A program made the translations under genes and the position numbers. From NCBI GenBank assembly GCA_031266555.1, contig JAISAU010000002.1, forward strand, positions 124,001 to 188,000: 64,000 bases of DNA, given 5' to 3'. Positions 18,546 to 28,209 of this stretch are shown here, one piece after another. The notes beneath the pieces are model-generated. The model saw only the letters and a list, made by a program, of their open reading frames with translations, had not been told where the DNA came from and ran no database searches. The stretch comes from Campylobacteraceae bacterium. Its GTDB lineage: Bacteria; Campylobacterota; Campylobacteria; Campylobacterales; Campylobacteraceae. The stretch's first letter is position 1. Each line of letters starts with the position of its first letter.

Positions 18546-20102
18546 CTATCTGGCATAATCTACAGCTCTTGTCTCTCTTATAACATTGACTTTTATCTCG
18601 CCCGGATATTGCACTTTTTCTTCTATCTCTTTGCTTATCTCTTTTGCCAAAAGTACGGCTTCGTCATCATTTACAAGTTTAGCGTTTGCTATGACTCTTA
18701 TTTCTCGTCCGGCATTTATCGCGTATGCTTGCTTGATACCCTCTTTCGATTTGGCAATATCCTCAATATCTTGAACTCGTTTTAAGAAACTCTCAAGCAC
18801 TTCACGTCTGGCGCCGGGACGCGCGGCAGAAAGCGTATCGGCGGCACAGACGGCGGCGGCCTCTATAGACGTGGCTTCTTCATGTCCATGATGAGCGTAA
18901 ATCGCGTTTATGACAATTGGGTGCTCTTTATAACGCTTACAAACGTCCGCTCCCAAATCAACGTGACTTCCGGCGAACTCTTGCGTCAAAGATTTACCGA
19001 TATCGTGCAAAAGTCCCGCTCTTTTCGCAAGTTGTTCGTTCCCTCCAAGTTCCGCCGCGATAATACCGGCGAGATTTGCCACCTCAAGAGAGTGTCCAAG
19101 AGCATTTTGTCCGTAACTGGCGCGAAATTTCAATCTACCTATGAGTTTTATAATTTCCGGATGAACTTTGGTTAGCCCCAAATCCATAACGATATTCTCC
19201 CCCTCTTCGGCTAAACTTTGCTCAAACTCTTCTTTTACCTTTTCATGTATATCCTCAATGCGAGCAGGCTGAATCCTACCGTCTTCCACCAACAACTCTA
19301 TAACTTTTGTGGCAACCGCTCTGCGATAAAGATTAAAACTGCTTAATATAATAGCGTTTGGCGTATCGTCGATGATAATATCAACGCCTAAAAGCATTTC
19401 AAGAGTTTTTATATTTCTACCCTCTTTGCCTATAATTCGCCCTTTTAAATCATCATCTTTAATATTTACAACATTTATAAGTCTTTCAGCCGCGAAATCT
19501 CCGGCAAATCTTGTGGTAGCTTGCGCCAATATATAATTTGCTTTGCGTTTGGCGTCTTGTTTCGCTTCTTCTTCAAATTTTCTAACTATATGAGCTATTT
19601 CGGCTCTGGATTGTTCTTCTACTTTTTTTAGTATTATATCTTTCGCCTCGCCTTCGGTAAGTCCCGCCGAATGCTCCAATACGCGAATAGCGTCTTTAAG
19701 TTTGGTCTGATAGTCTTGTTTTAATTTTACGGCTTCTTGGTTTAGTTCTTCAGCTTTTCTTTTAAAGTCTTCTATATCCTCTTTATCTTTTGAAAGTTTT
19801 TTAAAATCCTCTTTTAAAGATATCTCTCTTTTCTCAATATCGGTCGATTTTATAGCATAATCTTTTTTAAGCCTCAAAGTCTCTTCTTCAAATCGTCTTT
19901 TGGCGACTATTTCAGCTTCTTGAACTTTTATGTTCGCATTTTTAAGTACAAGTTCAGCCTCGTGTTCTATGGCTTTGCCTCTCGCTTTCGCTTGTGTCGT
20001 ATATATTTCATAATTTGCCGCGTCAAGTTTTTTCGCTATCGCAAATCCCGCAACTCCCGTAATCGCAGCCGCGGCTACGCCTATTCCTAACTCTAAAAAC
20101 AT
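18546..20102 (-). CDS. rny: ribonuclease Y
   Basis: 518 residues, the usual length. RNase Y is a membrane-anchored endoribonuclease starting mRNA decay. The domain order is N-terminal transmembrane helix (about 4-24), long coiled coil (about 30-190), KH RNA-binding domain with GRIIGKEGRNIKTLE, then the HD domain with GLLHDIGKSL and AHHGHEE. The gene ends at 18546. Its first 80 nt overlap, in another frame, the end of the folate-enzyme gene upstream, so the two are coupled. Confidence 0.96.
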   Translation of the reverse strand: MFLELGIGVAAAAITGVAGFAIAKKLDAANYEIYTTQAKARGKAIEHEAELVLKNANIKVQEAEIVAKRRFEEETLRLKKDYAIKSTDIEKREISLKEDFKKLSKDKEDIEDFKRKAEELNQEAVKLKQDYQTKLKDAIRVLEHSAGLTEGEAKDIILKKVEEQSRAEIAHIVRKFEEEAKQDAKRKANYILAQATTRFAGDFAAERLINVVNIKDDDLKGRIIGKEGRNIKTLEMLLGVDIIIDDTPNAIILSSFNLYRRAVATKVIELLVEDGRIQPARIEDIHEKVKEEFEQSLAEEGENIVMDLGLTKVHPEIIKLIGRLKFRASYGQNALGHSLEVANLAGIIAAELGGNEQLAKRAGLLHDIGKSLTQEFAGSHVDLGADVCKRYKEHPIVINAIYAHHGHEEATSIEAAAVCAADTLSAARPGARREVLESFLKRVQDIEDIAKSKEGIKQAYAINAGREIRVIANAKLVNDDEAVLLAKEISKEIEEKVQYPGEIKVNVIRETRAVDYAR

Positions 20103-20691
20103 TTTTTCCCTTTTTTATCATAATATCTGTCGGGGTAATATAAATATCAGCTTGCACATCGTAAGCTTCGCATAATCTCTTCTTGGTAAAACACTTGGTT
20201 AACTGAATAAAAATAACCAAGGGCGCGGGTTTTAATGAGGCAAAAAACCTATCGTACATTCCTTTACCAAAACCCACTCTTCTCATATCCCCGTCAACCC
20301 CAACGACGGGAACAACCATAATATCAATTTTAGGAACTCTTGCAAATGAATTTGAAGGTTCCATGATATTAAACCTTTTTTTTCGCATAGGTAATCGGTA
20401 TTTTACCAATTTAAAACTGACACATTCCATAAACGGAACATACACTTTTTTCTCTTTTCTTAAATAATTAAATAAAATTCTTATATCAACTTCATTTTTT
20501 AATGGCATATAAAGAGAAATGGTTTTAAATTTAATTTTTTTAAGTACGCTTTCAAGTTTTAAAAGAGCTGTTTTTGAATTTTTAAAATGTTTATATTTAG
20601 AAATAAATTCCAGCTTTGTTAAAGACTCTTTGCGAAATTGCTCCTTTAAAACCGCTCTGTTTTCTTTATTATTCGTGCTTTTAAGCGACAT
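20023..20691 (-). CDS. 5-formyltetrahydrofolate cyclo-ligase
   Basis: About 222 residues. The enzyme converts 5-formyl-THF to 5,10-methenyl-THF with ATP. ISLYMPLKNEVDI, the MVVPVVGVD segment and the signature RVGFGKGMYDRFF are clear. I take the ATG at 20691 (MSLKST) with GGAG upstream; the open frame extends 11 codons further. The last 26 codons lie inside the 5' end of rny in a different frame and give an Arg/Cys/Gly-rich tail unlike the family, so the tail may be a late extension. The neighbours (rny, thioredoxin-like, ftsY, radA) match the C. jejuni block. Confidence 0.88.
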   Translation of the reverse strand: MSLKSTNNKENRAVLKEQFRKESLTKLEFISKYKHFKNSKTALLKLESVLKKIKFKTISLYMPLKNEVDIRILFNYLRKEKKVYVPFMECVSFKLVKYRLPMRKKRFNIMEPSNSFARVPKIDIMVVPVVGVDGDMRRVGFGKGMYDRFFASLKPAPLVIFIQLTKCFTKKRLCEAYDVQADIYITPTDIMIKKGKNVFRVRNRRSRGCDYGSCGICDSEKT

Positions 20692-20778
20692 TTTTCTATA
20701 ATCTCCAATCAATTTTACATGCAATATATAAAAACTTTTTACATGTAAAGTATTTTATCAAAAAAGGATACCCCTTTA

Positions 20779-21291
20779 ATGAAATATCGGGCTTTTTTTA
20801 TACCTATTTTACTCATAACTCTATTTTTTGGCTGCAAAGATGAAAAAAACAAGCCGATTGAGGACAATAAACAAATATCATTAAAAACCACAACTGATGA
20901 AATCATAACTTTAACAAAAACCGATAGCGGCTTTAAAGACGAATCAAATAAAGTTTTATTTTTAAACTTTTTTACAACTTCTTGCGCGCCGTGCAACGCT
21001 CAATTTCCGCATTTAAACAATCTTCAAGAAAAGTACAAAAATGAACTTAAAATTATCTCTGTTCTCTTGGAAGAAAAACGCCCGGAAGAGATTCAAAATT
21101 TTATAAAAGATAAAAAAATCGGCTTTGACATAACCGCTGATAAAAATAATTTTAGACTCTCAATCACTCTTGGAAATATCACAAACGTTCCTTACATGTT
21201 GATATATGACAAAAATGGACAATATGTAACGCATTATACAACCGCGACTCCCGAAGAGATGATAGAGGCTGATTTGAAGAGGATTTTTTAA
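20779..21291 (+). CDS. TlpA/ResA-like thioredoxin lipoprotein
   Basis: 170 residues. The signal peptide ends at a lipobox (ITLFFGC), so the protein is anchored facing the periplasm. The thioredoxin fold has the redox motif CAPC in [15 protein letters not shown] and a cis-proline in NVPYMLIYD. Such proteins reduce disulfides in apocytochromes or other periplasmic clients. It overlaps ftsY (TAATG), the first of a three-gene operon with ftsY and radA. A TACATGTA at 20740 lies in the promoter region. Confidence 0.9.
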   Translation: MKYRAFFIPILLITLFFGCKDEKNKPIEDNKQISLKTTTDEIITLTKTDSGFKDESNKVLFLNFFTTSCAPCNAQFPHLNNLQEKYKNELKIISVLLEEKRPEEIQNFIKDKKIGFDITADKNNFRLSITLGNITNVPYMLIYDKNGQYVTHYTTATPEEMIEADLKRIF

Positions 21292-22169
21292 TGTTCGCGT
21301 CTATCAAAAAAGGACTTGGCAAAACTCTTGAAGCGATAAAAGAGATAGTTCCCGCAAAACAAGAGAAAGTAAGCAAAGAGATTTTAGAAGAGATACTTTT
21401 GGAAGCCGATGTGAGTTATGAATTAGTAGAAGAGATACTCTACTACCTTCCGCCTCAAAGTAGCGTTGGTAAAGACGATATAAAAAGAGTTTTAAAGTCG
21501 TATTTCATATATGATAAAAACGAAAGCGTTTTGGCAAATCCCTTTGTGGAGTTAATAGTAGGAGTAAATGGCGCGGGTAAAACGACTACTATCGCGAAAC
21601 TCGCGAATATATACAAAAAGCAAAATAAAAGCGTTTTACTCGGAGCGGGAGATACTTTTAGGGCGGCGGCTATAGAGCAGTTAAAACGCTGGAGCGAAAA
21701 AATAGACGTTCCTATAATCTATACGCAACAAGGACACGATCCTTCCGCAGTAGCGTACGATACGATTTCTTCCGCGAAAGCAAGGGGTATCGACAATGTT
21801 ATTATAGATACGGCGGGACGCTTACATAATCAAGTAAATTTAGCTAACGAGCTTAAAAAAATAGTGAAAATCTGCGCTAAAGCGGCTGACAACGCGCCAC
21901 ATAGAAAAATATTGATACTTGATGGGACTCAAGGAAATTCCGCGATAAATCAAGCGTTAGCGTTTAATGAGATGATAGGCATAGACGCGCTTATCATCAC
22001 AAAGCTTGACGGCACGGCCAAAGGCGGCGCGCTTTTTAGTATCGCCAAAACTTTGCAACTGCCGATACTTTATGTTGGCGTTGGAGAAAGCATGGACGAC
22101 CTTATACCTTTTGAAGCGGAAAGTTATGTAGATAGCATTTTAGATGCTATTTTTAGCGTAAAAGAGTAG
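21291..22169 (+). CDS. ftsY: signal recognition particle receptor FtsY
   Basis: 292 residues, N and G domains only, without the long acidic A domain of E. coli, as is usual in Campylobacterota. This SRP-type GTPase docks ribosome-nascent-chain complexes at the membrane. G motifs: [41 protein letters not shown] and the closing [12 protein letters not shown]. Start and stop are tightly coupled with the flanking genes (overlap on the left, 2 nt to radA). Confidence 0.97.
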   Translation: MFASIKKGLGKTLEAIKEIVPAKQEKVSKEILEEILLEADVSYELVEEILYYLPPQSSVGKDDIKRVLKSYFIYDKNESVLANPFVELIVGVNGAGKTTTIAKLANIYKKQNKSVLLGAGDTFRAAAIEQLKRWSEKIDVPIIYTQQGHDPSAVAYDTISSAKARGIDNVIIDTAGRLHNQVNLANELKKIVKICAKAADNAPHRKILILDGTQGNSAINQALAFNEMIGIDALIITKLDGTAKGGALFSIAKTLQLPILYVGVGESMDDLIPFEAESYVDSILDAIFSVKE

Positions 22170-22171
22170 TT

Positions 22172-23533
22172 ATGAGTAAGAAAAAACAGCAACTTTACGA
22201 GTGTCAAGCGTGCGGTTTTCAAAGCGCGGCAGAGCTTGGCAAATGCCCAAATTGCGGCGCATGGGGCGAGTTTTTGGAGTTAACGCAAGAACAGATAACG
22301 ACTTTGAAAGAGACGGCAAAATCACCAAATTCAAAATCCTCGCAAAACAGCGCGAAATCCATAACTGAGATAGAAGACGAGAGCGTTGAGAGATTTAGCT
22401 CAAACAATGAAGAACTTGATCTGGTTTTGGGCGGCGGCATAGTAGAGGGCAGTCTCACGCTTATTGGAGGAAGTCCGGGCGTCGGTAAATCAACGCTGCT
22501 TTTAAAAATTGGCGGAAATCTCGCAAAATCCGACAAAAGCACGCTATATGTAAGCGGCGAAGAATCCGCGGGTCAAATAAAATTGCGCGCGCAAAGATTA
22601 GATAGCTTGCATAAAAATCTATATCTTTTATGCGAAATAAATCTTGATGTGATTTTACATGAACTCTCTTTGAAAAAATTTGATATTTTGATAGTGGATT
22701 CTATCCAAACGCTATTCAGCGAAAAGATATCCTCAGCTCCCGGAAGCGTATCGCAAGTAAGAGAGATAACGTTTGAGCTTATGCGTTACGCTAAAGATAA
22801 AAATGTAGCGGTTTTTATTATTGGGCATATCACAAAAGAAGGCTCCATCGCAGGACCAAGAATACTTGAGCATATGGTAGATACGGTACTGTATTTTGAG
22901 GGCGACTCAAATAGAGAACTTAGAATATTAAGAGGTTTTAAAAATCGCTTCGGTTCAACCAGTGAAGTGGGAATTTTTGAGATGACAAAAACAGGACTTG
23001 AAAGCGCGAAAGATATCTCAAAGAAATTTTTTACAAGAAATGATTCGCAAGCAGGTTCGGCTATAACGGTTGTGATGGAAGGTTCGCGTCCGATAGTTTT
23101 GGAAGTGCAAGCATTGCTTAGTGAAAGTACGTATCCAAACCCCAAACGCGCTTCAACTGGTTATGAGTTAAATCGTTTGACTATGCTTTTAGCGCTTTTG
23201 GAACGCAAACTTGACTTGCCGCTAAATAGATACGACGTTTTTATAAATATCGCCGGAGGAATCAAAATAACCGAAACAGCCGCGGATGTGGCGATAGTAG
23301 CGGCTATAATAAGCAGTTTTAGAAACCGACCTTTGAGTAAAGATACTATCTTTATAGGAGAAGTTAGCCTTATTGGCGATATAAGAGACGTTTATCAACT
23401 TGATAACCGTTTAAAAGAAGCTAAAACGCAGCACTTTAAAAAAGCTATAGTCCCATCGCGACCGCTTGAAGAGATAAACGGCATAAAATGTTACGCCGTA
23501 AGCGAAGTAGCTAAAGTTATTGACTGGATGTGA
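22172..23533 (+). CDS. radA: DNA repair protein RadA
   Basis: 453 residues, full length. RadA is a RecA-like branch-migration helicase in recombination. The order is N-terminal C4 zinc finger (CQACG ... CPNCG), Walker A GGSPGVGKSTLL, VDSIQTL Walker B, the RadA-specific KNRFGS, and a C-terminal Lon-protease-like domain (INIAGGIKI onward). It ends the thioredoxin-ftsY-radA operon. Confidence 0.97.
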   Translation: MSKKKQQLYECQACGFQSAAELGKCPNCGAWGEFLELTQEQITTLKETAKSPNSKSSQNSAKSITEIEDESVERFSSNNEELDLVLGGGIVEGSLTLIGGSPGVGKSTLLLKIGGNLAKSDKSTLYVSGEESAGQIKLRAQRLDSLHKNLYLLCEINLDVILHELSLKKFDILIVDSIQTLFSEKISSAPGSVSQVREITFELMRYAKDKNVAVFIIGHITKEGSIAGPRILEHMVDTVLYFEGDSNRELRILRGFKNRFGSTSEVGIFEMTKTGLESAKDISKKFFTRNDSQAGSAITVVMEGSRPIVLEVQALLSESTYPNPKRASTGYELNRLTMLLALLERKLDLPLNRYDVFINIAGGIKITETAADVAIVAAIISSFRNRPLSKDTIFIGEVSLIGDIRDVYQLDNRLKEAKTQHFKKAIVPSRPLEEINGIKCYAVSEVAKVIDWM

Positions 23534-24064
23534 TTTTATAAAAATACTAGCGGCGAGCTAATTTTTATATTTTGAATAAAACTTATACATAAATGTTTTA
23601 TTGAATTGTACTTTTAACGCTTGAAAGCATTTGCTTTTTACATGTAAGTTTTTTATCTGCTCTTTTGAAATAATTCAATGCGATATCGAACAAAATCTAT
23701 TATTATCTAATTGCATATTCTGTCAATAACAACGTTTAAAACCAGTATAATTTTTAAAAACTTGAATCTGATTTTTTGTAGATTTTAGTTATGAATGTCA
23801 AAACAATATAAAGTGTCAGAATCTTTTAAAGTTTACCTTATGCTTTTGCGCAAAGATTTTATTATTTCTTATATGTTAAAAGCTTGTATTTATATATGTA
23901 TTCAAAGATGGTGTTTTAGTTGTTACATGTAAAGAGATTTTAGGTGTTTAGTAAGATATTGGATTGGAATTGTAGATATTAAGATTATTTTGAAGAATTA
24001 TGTCATAATTTATTGATTAAAAAGATCGAGTTTCCCATGAAGTGTTCTCTCCCCAAGTTCTATC
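23534..24064. other. 531-nt intergenic region, no intact gene
   Basis: AT-rich and without a supported gene. It holds two TACATGTA copies (23639 and 23924). On the minus strand, just past the stop of the 24065 gene, the same frame stays open for 19 more codons (NKIELGERTLHGKLDLFNQ), which could be an old extension or the remains of another gene. A weak stem TAGC/GCTA follows radA. Confidence 0.6.
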
Positions 24065-24424
24065 TTATTTCATAAAAACAGATTTTATTACAACGCCTGT
24101 TTTTATATCAATGTCATATAAAAAACCTCCCCGTCTGTAAGCAGTTAATCTGCCACTGTCTTTATAATAATTTGTGCCTACAAAATTTCCAAAATAAGGA
24201 GTATCATCATCTTTTGAAGTTACTCTCCAAATAACATTGCCCTCTTTGTCTACTAAAAAAACATTTCTTAGAACTTCAAATTTATCATTGTTAAATATTG
24301 TAGCGTCTGATTTTATTGTAACTACCATGCTATTGTCGTCAATTTTGATAATCTCCTTTACTCTTACATCGCCTAATTCTAAACTCTCTTTAGCGTCAGC
24401 AAAGTCTATTTTCTTGATAATCAT
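24065..24424 (-). CDS. conserved-looking hypothetical protein
   Basis: 119 residues, no signal peptide or membrane segment. It is beta-rich with the pattern FLVDKEGNVIWRV, DDTPYFGNFVGTNYY, LTAYRRGGFLYDIDIKTG, resembling small cytoplasmic proteins often seen near toxin or immunity genes, but I cannot name the family. AAGGGA lies upstream of the ATG. It stands alone in a gene-poor stretch between radA and the phosphate permease, consistent with an accessory gene. Confidence 0.65.
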   Translation of the reverse strand: MIIKKIDFADAKESLELGDVRVKEIIKIDDNSMVVTIKSDATIFNNDKFEVLRNVFLVDKEGNVIWRVTSKDDDTPYFGNFVGTNYYKDSGRLTAYRRGGFLYDIDIKTGVVIKSVFMK

Positions 24425-24532
24425 TTTAGTTCCCTTGAGTTTATGTAGTTATCAGCATAAAAACTGCTAAAAAATATAAGAAAATCCAACCAACTTATTT
24501 TGAAAAGTTGATGCGTGGAATATATTTTATTT

Positions 24533-26170
24533 TTAAAGCATCATACCTCTTAACATGTAGTAAAACATAGCTGAAAGCACGCCCACAGCTGGAACTGTGA
24601 TGAGCCATGCGGCAATTATCATCTTTAGAGCGGATCTTTTTACAAATTCATGTTTTTTGACAGCTTTAAGCGCTTTTTTTTCTATCTTTGTAATCTCCAG
24701 ATTGTGCGTTTTATGCGTTGTGATTTTAGATATTAATCTTTTTTCCTCATTTATTTTCGTCATCAACTCTTTAACAAAAAGCGGATCAACTTTTTTGAGT
24801 TTGCCTAAAGACTCGAGTTCGTTTTTATACTCTTCAAGTTTTTTCTGCTCCGCCTTTACATGTACCTTCTTAGGGTCAATTTCTATCTCTTCTTTAAGCG
24901 TGTTTCTCAAAAGCCATTCTCGCAAAAATCCTACGCCAAAAATACCGCCTATCGCCGTGTGAGTAGAGCTTACAGGAAGTCCTAATTGAGACGCAACTAT
25001 AACAGTCAAAGCGGCGGACATAGCGATACAAAAAGCTCTTACTTGATCGAGTTCGGTTATCTCGCTCCCAACTGTTTTTACAAGTTTGGGACCATACAAT
25101 ATAAGACCCACGGCTATTCCGCTAGCGCCCAAAAACATCACCCAAAACGGAATATTCGCGTTCATATTGCTAAGTCCGCCGCTTACTACATCAGCTATCG
25201 CGGCGAGCGGCCCTACGGCATTTGAGACGTCGTTAGCTCCGTGCGCGAAACTTAACATCGCCGCCGCGAATACCAAAGGCACATTAAAAAGCCAATTTAC
25301 CGCGCGACGCGAATTCGGCAGTCTGTCAGACGCTCTTGCGATAAGCGGTTTTATCGCGAAATACGCTAAAAGCGATATAAAAAGACTTATCGAAACGGCG
25401 GTTAAAAAATTTATATTAAGAATATTTCCAAACCCTTTTAATAAAATATATGTGACGAATGAAAAAATCATAAAAGAGATTAGAGGAGGAACTATTTTTT
25501 TCGCGGCTGTTTTTTTATCGTTTTTGAGCAAAATCGCTTTTTTAATAAAAAAGAGTAATCCTACCGCGATAATTCCGCCTAAAAACGGCGATACAATCCA
25601 GCTTGAAACGATTATGGCTAAACTTTTCCATTTTATTATTCCCCAACCGACAGCCGCGACGCCGGCACCGGCAACGCCGCCCACAATAGCGTGGGTAGTA
25701 GATACGGGCGCACCGAAAAATGTGGCGATATTAAGCCATACGGCGCCTCCAAGCAAAGCCGCCATCATAACCCATATAAATGTATTCGCGTCAGTGTTTA
25801 TTATAGCGTCGGAATCAACTATCCCTTTTTTTATGGTCATCACAACGTCAGAACCCGCCACTAACGCGCCGCTGAGTTCAAAAATCGCCGCCAACACTAT
25901 AGCCCAGAAGAGCGAAACGGCGCGAGAACCGACAGCCGGTCCTATATTGTTGGCAACGTCGTTGGCTCCTATATTTAAAGCCATATAACAGCCAAAAATA
26001 GCCGCTATTATCAAAAGTTTTCCACTGCCGGCGAATCCGTCGGCTTGGAACGCAGAAGTATAAATCATAGCGAGAAGTAAAAAGGCGAAGCCTATTATAA
26101 GTTTAGCAGCGTCAAGAAAACCAAATTTTTTAACATTTTTGACATCGGGAATAGATTTTAACTCCATCAA
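24533..26170 (-). CDS. Pit-family inorganic phosphate permease
   Basis: 545 residues with about 10-12 transmembrane helices. Pit carriers move metal-phosphate with protons across the inner membrane. The two inverted signature repeats are clear: IGANDVANNIGPAVGSRA near residue 63 and HGANDVSNAVGPLA near 308, each followed by PVSTTHA- and PVSSTHT-type motifs. A charged cytoplasmic loop of about 90 residues before the last helix carries KTHNLEITKIEKK. The gene is alone; a second, unrelated phosphate carrier is at 52932. Confidence 0.92.
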   Translation of the reverse strand: MMELKSIPDVKNVKKFGFLDAAKLIIGFAFLLLAMIYTSAFQADGFAGSGKLLIIAAIFGCYMALNIGANDVANNIGPAVGSRAVSLFWAIVLAAIFELSGALVAGSDVVMTIKKGIVDSDAIINTDANTFIWVMMAALLGGAVWLNIATFFGAPVSTTHAIVGGVAGAGVAAVGWGIIKWKSLAIIVSSWIVSPFLGGIIAVGLLFFIKKAILLKNDKKTAAKKIVPPLISFMIFSFVTYILLKGFGNILNINFLTAVSISLFISLLAYFAIKPLIARASDRLPNSRRAVNWLFNVPLVFAAAMLSFAHGANDVSNAVGPLAAIADVVSGGLSNMNANIPFWVMFLGASGIAVGLILYGPKLVKTVGSEITELDQVRAFCIAMSAALTVIVASQLGLPVSSTHTAIGGIFGVGFLREWLLRNTLKEEIEIDPKKVHVKAEQKKLEEYKNELESLGKLKKVDPLFVKELMTKINEEKRLISKITTHKTHNLEITKIEKKALKAVKKHEFVKRSALKMIIAAWLITVPAVGVLSAMFYYMLRGMML

Positions 26171-26252
26171 GCAACCTCAAATATTTTTGCAAAACTTTTA
26201 ATCATAATACATTTTTACTTCATAACTATTAAAAAACAGGATCAATTTTAGT

Positions 26253-26258
26253 TATAAT
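26253..26258 (+). promoter_or_regulatory. TATAAT -10 box for ciaB
   Basis: A consensus TATAAT lies 25 nt upstream of the ATG at 26283; AAGGA at about 26270 is the ribosome binding site. Confidence 0.6.
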
Positions 26259-26282
26259 GCGCTTTTTGTAAGGAAAAACGCG

Positions 26283-28139
26283 ATGCAAGAACAATTTTTA
26301 AGAGATTTGAACGAAGTTTACGAGTTGGTGGAAAATAGAACCAAGAAGCTAAATAGTCTTTATGAAATTTTGGAAAACGAGAATAAAAAAGAGTGCAAAA
26401 TTATCAAAAAATTGCTTAAAATATGCTCTCTAAAATCAACCAAACAAAACAAAATCGCTTCTTTAACCCGTCTTATCAATTTGCGCGAAGATATGCTCGT
26501 TATGGCGCTTGAAGAGAACGGAAAAGATAAAAAAGAGATAAGCGATATTTTAGCGGCTGTTTATGACGTAGTCTCGCAATTTCACATGCAAGAACACAAA
26601 AAACTTTTGGACGATATAGAACAACGAAAGCTTTTAAGTCCGTTTTATCGAAAATTGCTTTTTGGAGTTAACGAAATAGGCGAAGCTCTTACTTTATGGC
26701 AGCCAAAATGGACAAGCTATATCATTCATACTATAAATCCGACACTTTTGAAAGAGTTTGGAAGCGACGCCAAAATAGCAAAATTTTTAAATGATAACGA
26801 CTTATTTGATAAAAACTTGGACAAAAGTTACGCCGATAGATCATACTCCGCGTTAATAAAAGACGGCGATGACTACAAAAGCGCGTCGTACGCTATAGTT
26901 TTCGCCGCCGAAGTGCGAAAAGTCGCTAAAAAAATAGACGATCTTATAAACGTTTTACAAAATGAAAACGATGATATTTTTAACGCTAAAGAGGCTTATA
27001 TAATATATTTTTCGGCTCTTAAAAAAGCTTTTTGCGAAACAGACAATTTGCGTATAATATCTTCGTGGCAAGATGTCGATAGAGCTTGGATGAATATTAA
27101 AACGCCGATTCAACCTTCTCACCCGCTTGAATATTATGAAGATCATTATAAAAAAGCGGTCGCGCTTGAATGGGATGTGAGAATACAAAGTCCTAAAAAT
27201 CAAGATACCAACGTAACAAAAAAACGTATCTCGCACATGTATGAAGATATGTTTAAGGAAGCGGATACCACCAAAAACGCCGCGAAAATTTATGAAAAAA
27301 GCTTACAAAATATAGAAAAAACGGATCTTTATATTTCTCGTCCCATGCTCTATTACGCGGCGCAATTTAACGGTCTGTTCTCCGCTCAAGTAGTTCCAAA
27401 CGACGAATTTGTCAGCAAAGAGTGCGGCAAAAAAATATTCGCTTACGCCGATAATGTGTTAGACAGCATAAGAGCGAAACCGTTTATGAAAATATCAAGC
27501 GAGGTTTTCGGTGCGAAATTTATGAAAAATGAGAGAGAATTAGTATTTAAAAAACCTGATATTTGGCATAAGGTATATGAAGTAACCACGATAGGACACG
27601 AATTTGGGCATATCTTATGGATAGACAACGATACTGAGAATAAAATGAACAAAAGCGGAGTTTTTAAAAATATAGAAGAGTTTAAAGCCACTTCCGGAGG
27701 ACTTTGCGCTTTTTTTAAAAATATGGACGAAGCGTTGCTCTCACATGTGATAAACGACACGATAAAACGCTCCGTATCTCTTATAGCATGGCAAAGAACC
27801 GGTGAAGTGGAACCTTATTATTGCGAATCTCTTATGCATCTTGCCGGACTTTTTGAGAGCGGCATTTTATCTTTTGGCGAAAAACTGCTTATAGATACAA
27901 GCAAAGAGTGTGTAAATACGCTAATAAAATGGTATTTTGAAACCTATCTTGAGTTAGCGAAACACTATCTACGCAAAAATGATGCCAAAGAGTTTTTAGA
28001 TAAATTTGCCAAAAAAGACGGCGAAGTTTATATGCCTGTAGATAAAGCGGTAAATCGTTTTGTAAATTATTATTGGGAACTTCACAAAGCGATAGGTCGC
28101 GAAGTAGACGAGACGGATAAAAAAGAGAATTGGTTATAA
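26283..28139 (+). CDS. ciaB: CiaB-family protein with gluzincin metallopeptidase motif
   Basis: 618 residues, matching in length and N-terminus (VYELVENRTKKLN) the Campylobacter invasion antigen B family. No signal peptide is visible. A zinc-peptidase motif HEFGH is at 439-443, followed 21 residues later by EEFKA (465-469). The spacing and form recall dipeptidyl peptidase III (M49: HELLGH ... EECRA). I infer a cytosolic or exported metallopeptidase; the historic invasion label rests on C. jejuni work and need not hold here. It is monocistronic with its own -10 box. Confidence 0.85.
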   Translation: MQEQFLRDLNEVYELVENRTKKLNSLYEILENENKKECKIIKKLLKICSLKSTKQNKIASLTRLINLREDMLVMALEENGKDKKEISDILAAVYDVVSQFHMQEHKKLLDDIEQRKLLSPFYRKLLFGVNEIGEALTLWQPKWTSYIIHTINPTLLKEFGSDAKIAKFLNDNDLFDKNLDKSYADRSYSALIKDGDDYKSASYAIVFAAEVRKVAKKIDDLINVLQNENDDIFNAKEAYIIYFSALKKAFCETDNLRIISSWQDVDRAWMNIKTPIQPSHPLEYYEDHYKKAVALEWDVRIQSPKNQDTNVTKKRISHMYEDMFKEADTTKNAAKIYEKSLQNIEKTDLYISRPMLYYAAQFNGLFSAQVVPNDEFVSKECGKKIFAYADNVLDSIRAKPFMKISSEVFGAKFMKNERELVFKKPDIWHKVYEVTTIGHEFGHILWIDNDTENKMNKSGVFKNIEEFKATSGGLCAFFKNMDEALLSHVINDTIKRSVSLIAWQRTGEVEPYYCESLMHLAGLFESGILSFGEKLLIDTSKECVNTLIKWYFETYLELAKHYLRKNDAKEFLDKFAKKDGEVYMPVDKAVNRFVNYYWELHKAIGREVDETDKKENWL

Positions 28140-28209
28140 AAATAAAGAGCGACCGATTTTAATCCTATTTTTATAAAACCTTTATTAAATATTAATTACC
28201 ATACATGTT

